From Rhodopirellula sp. SM50 (lineage in GTDB: Bacteria > Planctomycetota > Planctomycetia > Pirellulales > Pirellulaceae): DNA of 64,000 nt. Below the pieces are notes generated by a model. That model did no database searches and was not told the origin of the DNA. It saw only the letters and a list, made by a program, of their open reading frames with translations. Numbering within the stretch: the stretch's first letter is position 1; the number at the start of each line of letters is the position of its first letter. The stretch is from NCBI RefSeq assembly GCF_002289565.1, contig NZ_NTFY01000004.1:1-64000 (forward strand). Direction: 5' to 3'. Of this stretch, positions 60,270 to 64,000 are shown piece by piece. The position numbers and the translations under genes are program-made.

Positions 60270-62807
60270 TCAAGGGGTAGAGCCGGTCGCCACGGCGTTG
60301 CGGTGGATGCGGCACCAATCCGTTCGGGCATATCGGTAACACTCGCCGTGATCGATCGCGGTCAAGTGCATCCATCGGTTGTCGATCAGTTCCTTGAGGT
60401 GCGGATGTTTCTCAAGGACCCGATCGATCGATTCGCGTGAGGCGGCGATGACGACTTGCAATCGCATCGGCCGGTGTTGCAATTGCTTGCCGTCGTGAAT
60501 CGATTGCGTCGGCAAACCGGTCTTCAAATCGCCGCCACCGCCGGACAGGATGCCGAACCCGCCGACGACGTTGTGGATCGTTTTGTCGCCGCTGCCGAAG
60601 TGATGGTTGTCGACCGTTGAAGCGTAGTACTGCATGTTGATCCAATGTGCGACCACCATCGGCGCGGTCATGATGTTCTCCAGCACCGCGCCGTCTTCGT
60701 CGGCCGCCGCGTTGTAGCTGTGCAAGAACACACGACCGTCCAGGTTCATGTTTTGGGTCAGCCCGCGGGGACCGATCACGAATGCCGCGTTGCCGGCCAG
60801 CCCCCATTCGGGTCGGACTTCGGACCAATCGAGCGCCCGACGGATCACGTCGGACGACGATTGGGCAGCGACGAGCGGGGTGCGTTCCTGGCGTGTCTTT
60901 TCCGAGGCGATCCGGGTTTGATCAATCAACTCCTGCACGTCACCGCGGTGCGACGCCGGCACGCCATGGAGATCAAAGCAATCGATGCGATCGGTCGTCG
61001 TGTTGTGCAGTGCCGCCAAAAACAGCGTGTCCTCGGGGATCACGATTCCACGTTCGGCCAAGCGTTCACGGACGAACGGTTGATTCAGTAGCAATGCTGC
61101 GAATCGCGCGTTCGGTTCGCCCGAATGCCCGCCACAGGCACCGCAGTCCAAACCGGCGGCCAGCGGATTGTTTTTCGTTTGGCTGCCATGGGCGCACAGC
61201 ACCACCAGTCGTGCAAAGCCATCGACCAAACCGAGATTGCGAAGCATCGATTCGGCCAGGTCGGCCTGACGCGATGTCGTCCAACCCTGACGATTGAGCC
61301 CGCGGAGGGTCGGTCCGATGGAGGCGTCCGACGCGTGGGCCGGCGGCTCGTCATGGTTGCGATTGATACGTATGGCGGAGTTGGTCCATAGTTTTGCCGA
61401 ATAAAACAGCCCGGTCGTTTCGACGAATGAAAAGCATCCGACGGCTGATTTTTGGAAGCCGTGCCAAAGCTTGCTCCACAACCCTTCACGCTGTCGCGCG
61501 ACGCGGAGTTCGACTTCGCATCGGGCATCGCCATCGGCCAAGCCTTCGTGCAGCTTGAAACTCGGGCGAATCAGCGCCGGCACGTTGTCGTCGCCGTGTT
61601 GATCTCCCAACCGCACATACTCGATCGGCATGCCGAAGAATCCGGCAAATCCATACGTTTCGATTTCCGGAGTCGTTGATTCCAGGTGTCGGCGGATTCG
61701 CTCGCTACGCACGTCGATGCAAAAGACCATCTGGGCCAGCTTCCGCGCGGGTTGCTTCGGACCGTCGGTCGATAGCTGGGCGAGAATCTGGTCTCGATAG
61801 CTGATCTCGCTGGCCCGCAGCAGCAGCATTCGCACGGCAGTGTCGTCATCAGAATTTCCTTCCGGGATGCGGAAGGTCGCCGCTTCGTCGTCGATCATCG
61901 CATCCCAGCGGACGCTCAAACTCGTCGCCTCAGCCAGCGCAACATCGTAGGCCGTTCGCGCGGCCAACAGTCCGATCACGTGTTCCGTCGCAGTATCGGG
62001 ATCGATGTCGTCTTGATACTTTGCCCACGCGAACCAGCCCGGCATGCTGAAGGCCTGGCACAGCAAGAAACTTTCCCACAGCGGCCTGGGGATTTGCAAT
62101 CGAGTCAGCAGGTCGGCGATCGCCGCGACGGGCGTGTGGGGTAGTTCCGCCACAAAGCGACGAAATCCTGTCAGCCCAAGAATCTCGGGATTGCAATCAT
62201 GAATCGCCGCGCTCCGCCACGCTTGAAAGACCGGCAACTCCTTCCAGGGGCTGTTCCAGCTGGATTGGAATTGATCGTAATGTGCCGAGCAAAACTTGCC
62301 CAACTCGTCGACGATCGTTCCGCTCCATCCCTGCGGCGAGAACTGGTCGGCCAGCTCGGCGATCGTTCGAATCGGACGTTGACCGTTGCGCGTCGTGGGA
62401 TGCCGGTCGAGTGACTCGCCGCTCGTGGACACACGCAATCGATCCATCACTTGGTCGACGGACAATGGAACCGAGACCCCATCCTGCCGGCTTTCCGCAA
62501 TCGCCTGACGAACATCGTCGATGGTGAAGCGACCCTTGGCGTACTGGGATCGATAATACTGAATCGGCATCAGCAATTCGCAGTCGGAAAAGACTTGCAG
62601 AAACGCGCGAGCATCGGCAAAGGGGCGTCCGGCGATTCCGCTGTACGGATTGATCGCGACGTAGTCTTTCAACGGCCAGACTTTCGAAACCACTTGCGTG
62701 ACACCGGCAAGGATCTCTTCGATCTGACGATAGATGTGGGGTTGGTCGTAGGCAGGGGAAATGAAGGTGTCGCTTGTTTGCTCGGTCGTGAACGGGGCGT
62801 TTGACAT
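60270..62807 (-). CDS. dabA: DabA, inorganic carbon uptake subunit (DUF2309/UPF0753)
   Basis: An 845-residue protein of the DUF2309 family. VFCIDVRSERIRRHLE gives Cys363 and Asp365, and VVLCAHGSQTKNNPL with the following AAGLDCGACGG gives His540 and Cys555. The His-to-Cys spacing of 15 and the Cys-x-Asp pair are those of the zinc site described in DabA, a beta-carbonic-anhydrase-like subunit that couples CO2 hydration to the ion gradient through DabB. Starts at the ATG at 62807, 90 bp past the dabB stop. The length is typical (800-1000). Confidence 0.93.
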   Translation of the reverse strand: MSNAPFTTEQTSDTFISPAYDQPHIYRQIEEILAGVTQVVSKVWPLKDYVAINPYSGIAGRPFADARAFLQVFSDCELLMPIQYYRSQYAKGRFTIDDVRQAIAESRQDGVSVPLSVDQVMDRLRVSTSGESLDRHPTTRNGQRPIRTIAELADQFSPQGWSGTIVDELGKFCSAHYDQFQSSWNSPWKELPVFQAWRSAAIHDCNPEILGLTGFRRFVAELPHTPVAAIADLLTRLQIPRPLWESFLLCQAFSMPGWFAWAKYQDDIDPDTATEHVIGLLAARTAYDVALAEATSLSVRWDAMIDDEAATFRIPEGNSDDDTAVRMLLLRASEISYRDQILAQLSTDGPKQPARKLAQMVFCIDVRSERIRRHLESTTPEIETYGFAGFFGMPIEYVRLGDQHGDDNVPALIRPSFKLHEGLADGDARCEVELRVARQREGLWSKLWHGFQKSAVGCFSFVETTGLFYSAKLWTNSAIRINRNHDEPPAHASDASIGPTLRGLNRQGWTTSRQADLAESMLRNLGLVDGFARLVVLCAHGSQTKNNPLAAGLDCGACGGHSGEPNARFAALLLNQPFVRERLAERGIVIPEDTLFLAALHNTTTDRIDCFDLHGVPASHRGDVQELIDQTRIASEKTRQERTPLVAAQSSSDVIRRALDWSEVRPEWGLAGNAAFVIGPRGLTQNMNLDGRVFLHSYNAAADEDGAVLENIMTAPMVVAHWINMQYYASTVDNHHFGSGDKTIHNVVGGFGILSGGGGDLKTGLPTQSIHDGKQLQHRPMRLQVVIAASRESIDRVLEKHPHLKELIDNRWMHLTAIDHGECYRYARTDWCRIHRNAVATGSTP

Positions 62808-62825
62808 GGGGGGATTCTTGATGGG

Positions 62826-62873
62826 GGTGATGGGGTTGTAAGGTGATGGGGTTGTAAGGTGATGGGGTTGTAA
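62826..62873. repeat. three tandem 16-bp repeats between dabB and dabA
   Basis: GGTGATGGGGTTGTAA is repeated three times without variation (62826-62841, 62842-62857, 62858-62873), ending 19 bp before dabA on the sense strand. In the transcript it reads TTACAACCCCATCACC three times. Exact triplication in a 90-bp gap suggests recent slippage or a repeated binding site. Confidence 0.85.
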
Positions 62874-62897
62874 AACGTTTGTCGCAAGCGACGCGAT

Positions 62898-64000
62898 TCA
62901 GCTTTTCGAAAGCGAACCAAAAACTCGGCGTAGAACGCTCTCGACGTAGAAACCGTTGCTGGCATGCACGTACCAGCGACCGCCTCGGGACTCCGGCCCG
63001 CGCCGCGTTGTGGCTCGCTCGGTCCAAAGCATCGAGATGAATCCACAACCGATGATCGATCCGATGACCGCCCATTGCATGACCGGTAACGTCACGACCG
63101 GCACACTGTCGGCGACAAAACCGTCGACGATGCGGTAGGAAAACGCGTAGAGAAAACAGAGCGCGAGCGCAAAGGCACTGCTTTGCAACACGAGCCGTCG
63201 ATCCGCACTCGCATAGACCTTCTCCAGCCAGTGGGCGATCGCCAGACACAAGACCGCACCCAACACCAATCCACCAGGTTTGGTCGAAGGGTTGATTCCC
63301 AGCGTGAGACTGGCAAGTGCCAAGCAACCCAGTGACACACCGGCGGCGGCCAGCCCCGTCGTCACCCATCGCGGCGCCTCGCCGCCGTCCGCTTTCCGGT
63401 CTGACCTCGCCCCCGCCACAGCACCCATGCGGGACCGCTGGGCGATCGCGTCCCCGCTGCCGAGAAACGCGTGTGCCTTGTACATCGAATGGGCCAAGAT
63501 GTGCAGCAGCGCCGCGGAGAAGGCTCCCAAGCCGCACTGCAACATCATGAAACCCATTTGCGCGATGGTCGAATAAGCGAGCGACTTCTTGACGCTGGTT
63601 TGGGTCAACATCACGACCGCGGCGTAACACGCCGTGACGGCACCGATCGTCGCCAGGACGGCCAGTGTCCATGGAGCGGCGGAGACAATCGGGCTGGTTC
63701 GTACCAACAGGTAACCTCCCGCGTTGACGATCCCCGCATGCATCAGGGCGGACACCGGAGTCGGTGTTTCCAACGTCTGGGGCAACCAAGTGTGAAACGG
63801 GAACTGGGCGGATTTGATCGCCCCAGCCAAAACCAGCAACAGCGCCGCGGTTTGCAGCGGAACGCTGGCGGACGAAAGGTCGGCGACGGCGGTAAACAAC
63901 TCGCTCAGGTACGCGGTTCCGAATTCGCGGTAAAGAAGGATGCAGGCGATCGCCAAGGCCACGTCAGCGATGCGGATGACCGCAAACTTGGTCCAGGCGG
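62898..64000 (-). CDS. dabB: DabB-like proton/sodium-conducting NuoL-type subunit (partial)
   Basis: A membrane protein of the proton-conducting antiporter family (NuoL/MrpA type), cut by the window edge. It is open across the edge; the GTG at 63962 is internal, since the frame continues upstream (AWTKFAVIRIADVALAIAC). Hydrophobic segments and the motif KSAQFPFHTWLPQTLETPTP followed by ALMHAGIVNAGGYLLVR are the NuoL-like core with the conserved Lys and His. Directly upstream of dabA, so it is the expected DabB partner rather than respiratory complex I. The C-terminal part after residue about 170 has a soluble loop (GSGDAIAQRSRMGAVAGARS). Confidence 0.85.
   Translation of the reverse strand, partial: AWTKFAVIRIADVALAIACILLYREFGTAYLSELFTAVADLSSASVPLQTAALLLVLAGAIKSAQFPFHTWLPQTLETPTPVSALMHAGIVNAGGYLLVRTSPIVSAAPWTLAVLATIGAVTACYAAVVMLTQTSVKKSLAYSTIAQMGFMMLQCGLGAFSAALLHILAHSMYKAHAFLGSGDAIAQRSRMGAVAGARSDRKADGGEAPRWVTTGLAAAGVSLGCLALASLTLGINPSTKPGGLVLGAVLCLAIAHWLEKVYASADRRLVLQSSAFALALCFLYAFSYRIVDGFVADSVPVVTLPVMQWAVIGSIIGCGFISMLWTERATTRRGPESRGGRWYVHASNGFYVESVLRRVFGSLSKS

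Noticed and set aside
62197-63789. 530-residue minus-strand frame spanning dabB and dabA
   Set aside because: It is out of frame with both genes and crosses their boundary; both genes have clear family motifs.

Overview
The window reads as chromosomal DNA of a member of Planctomycetota, most likely a Pirellulaceae-type marine heterotroph. The evidence is family content: an N-terminal LEPLEARFLLS sorting-type motif on a giant beta-helix/dockerin protein, a PSCyt1/DUF1549/DUF1553 cytochrome protein paired with a DUF1501 protein, two sulfatases, DUF1571, a SpoVG protein carrying a zinc ribbon, a ThiD2-ThiE fusion, and many genes without a Shine-Dalgarno sequence. No rRNA, tRNA, CRISPR array, prophage or intact transposase was recognised.

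Layout. 0.2-6.1 kb (mostly minus strand): a DUF1571 protein, a secreted HEAT-like protein, and a SEC-C/TPR protein directly upstream of ribD (riboflavin). 7.0-9.3 kb (plus): an overlapping set of DJ-1/PfpI protein, sulfatase and DUF971 protein. 9.5-11.9 kb: two translationally coupled membrane-anchored proteins of unknown function. 12.3-22.9 kb: a membrane protein, a DEAD-box RNA helicase, an NRDE/TANGO2 protein, a secreted HEXXH peptidase, a 32-residue basic protein, a FabZ-like dehydratase, RuvX, a UPF0178 protein, and an SDR with pteridine-reductase-type catalytic residues. 23.2-26.7 kb: UbiD-family decarboxylase and leucyl aminopeptidase.

26.8-33.5 kb (minus) is a Tad/Flp pilus assembly region: two near-identical 59-residue Flp pilins, each followed by its own strong terminator, then prepilin peptidase (TadV/CpaA), CpaB, secretin CpaC and CpaE/TadZ. 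The ATPase TadA and platform proteins TadB/TadC are not in the window. 33.9-45.1 kb: a lipoprotein, an SGNH hydrolase, class I fructose-bisphosphate aldolase, the 1177-residue LEPLEARFLLS/GEVED/beta-helix/dockerin protein, and the PSCyt-DUF1553/DUF1501 pair. 45.1-49.8 kb (minus): cold-shock protein, a small basic protein that may start at ATT, a BON protein, the flotillin-like FloA, and an ABC exporter.

50.0-52.8 kb (minus): pepT-ispE-spoVG. 52.9-59.5 kb: a PolB-type 3'-5' exonuclease, a sulfatase with HEAT-like tail, ribosomal protein bL33, RecJ, and ThiD2-ThiE. 59.6-64.0 kb (minus, running off the window): a dabB-dabA inorganic-carbon uptake locus plus a third gene for a degenerate beta-carbonic-anhydrase-like protein.

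Intergenic space is rich in long palindromic repeats. One family has arms reading TTAGCGGYAGGGCGCGAGCC; a second is about 140 bp with CCCAATACCGCTAAGTTAAG arms; a third is a short MITE-like element, one copy of which has inserted into a first-family copy leaving a 5-bp duplication. I consider the DAB locus with its carbonic-anhydrase-like partner, the ATT-start small gene, the zinc-ribbon SpoVG, the pilin duplication and the 32-residue basic protein the best candidates for follow-up.
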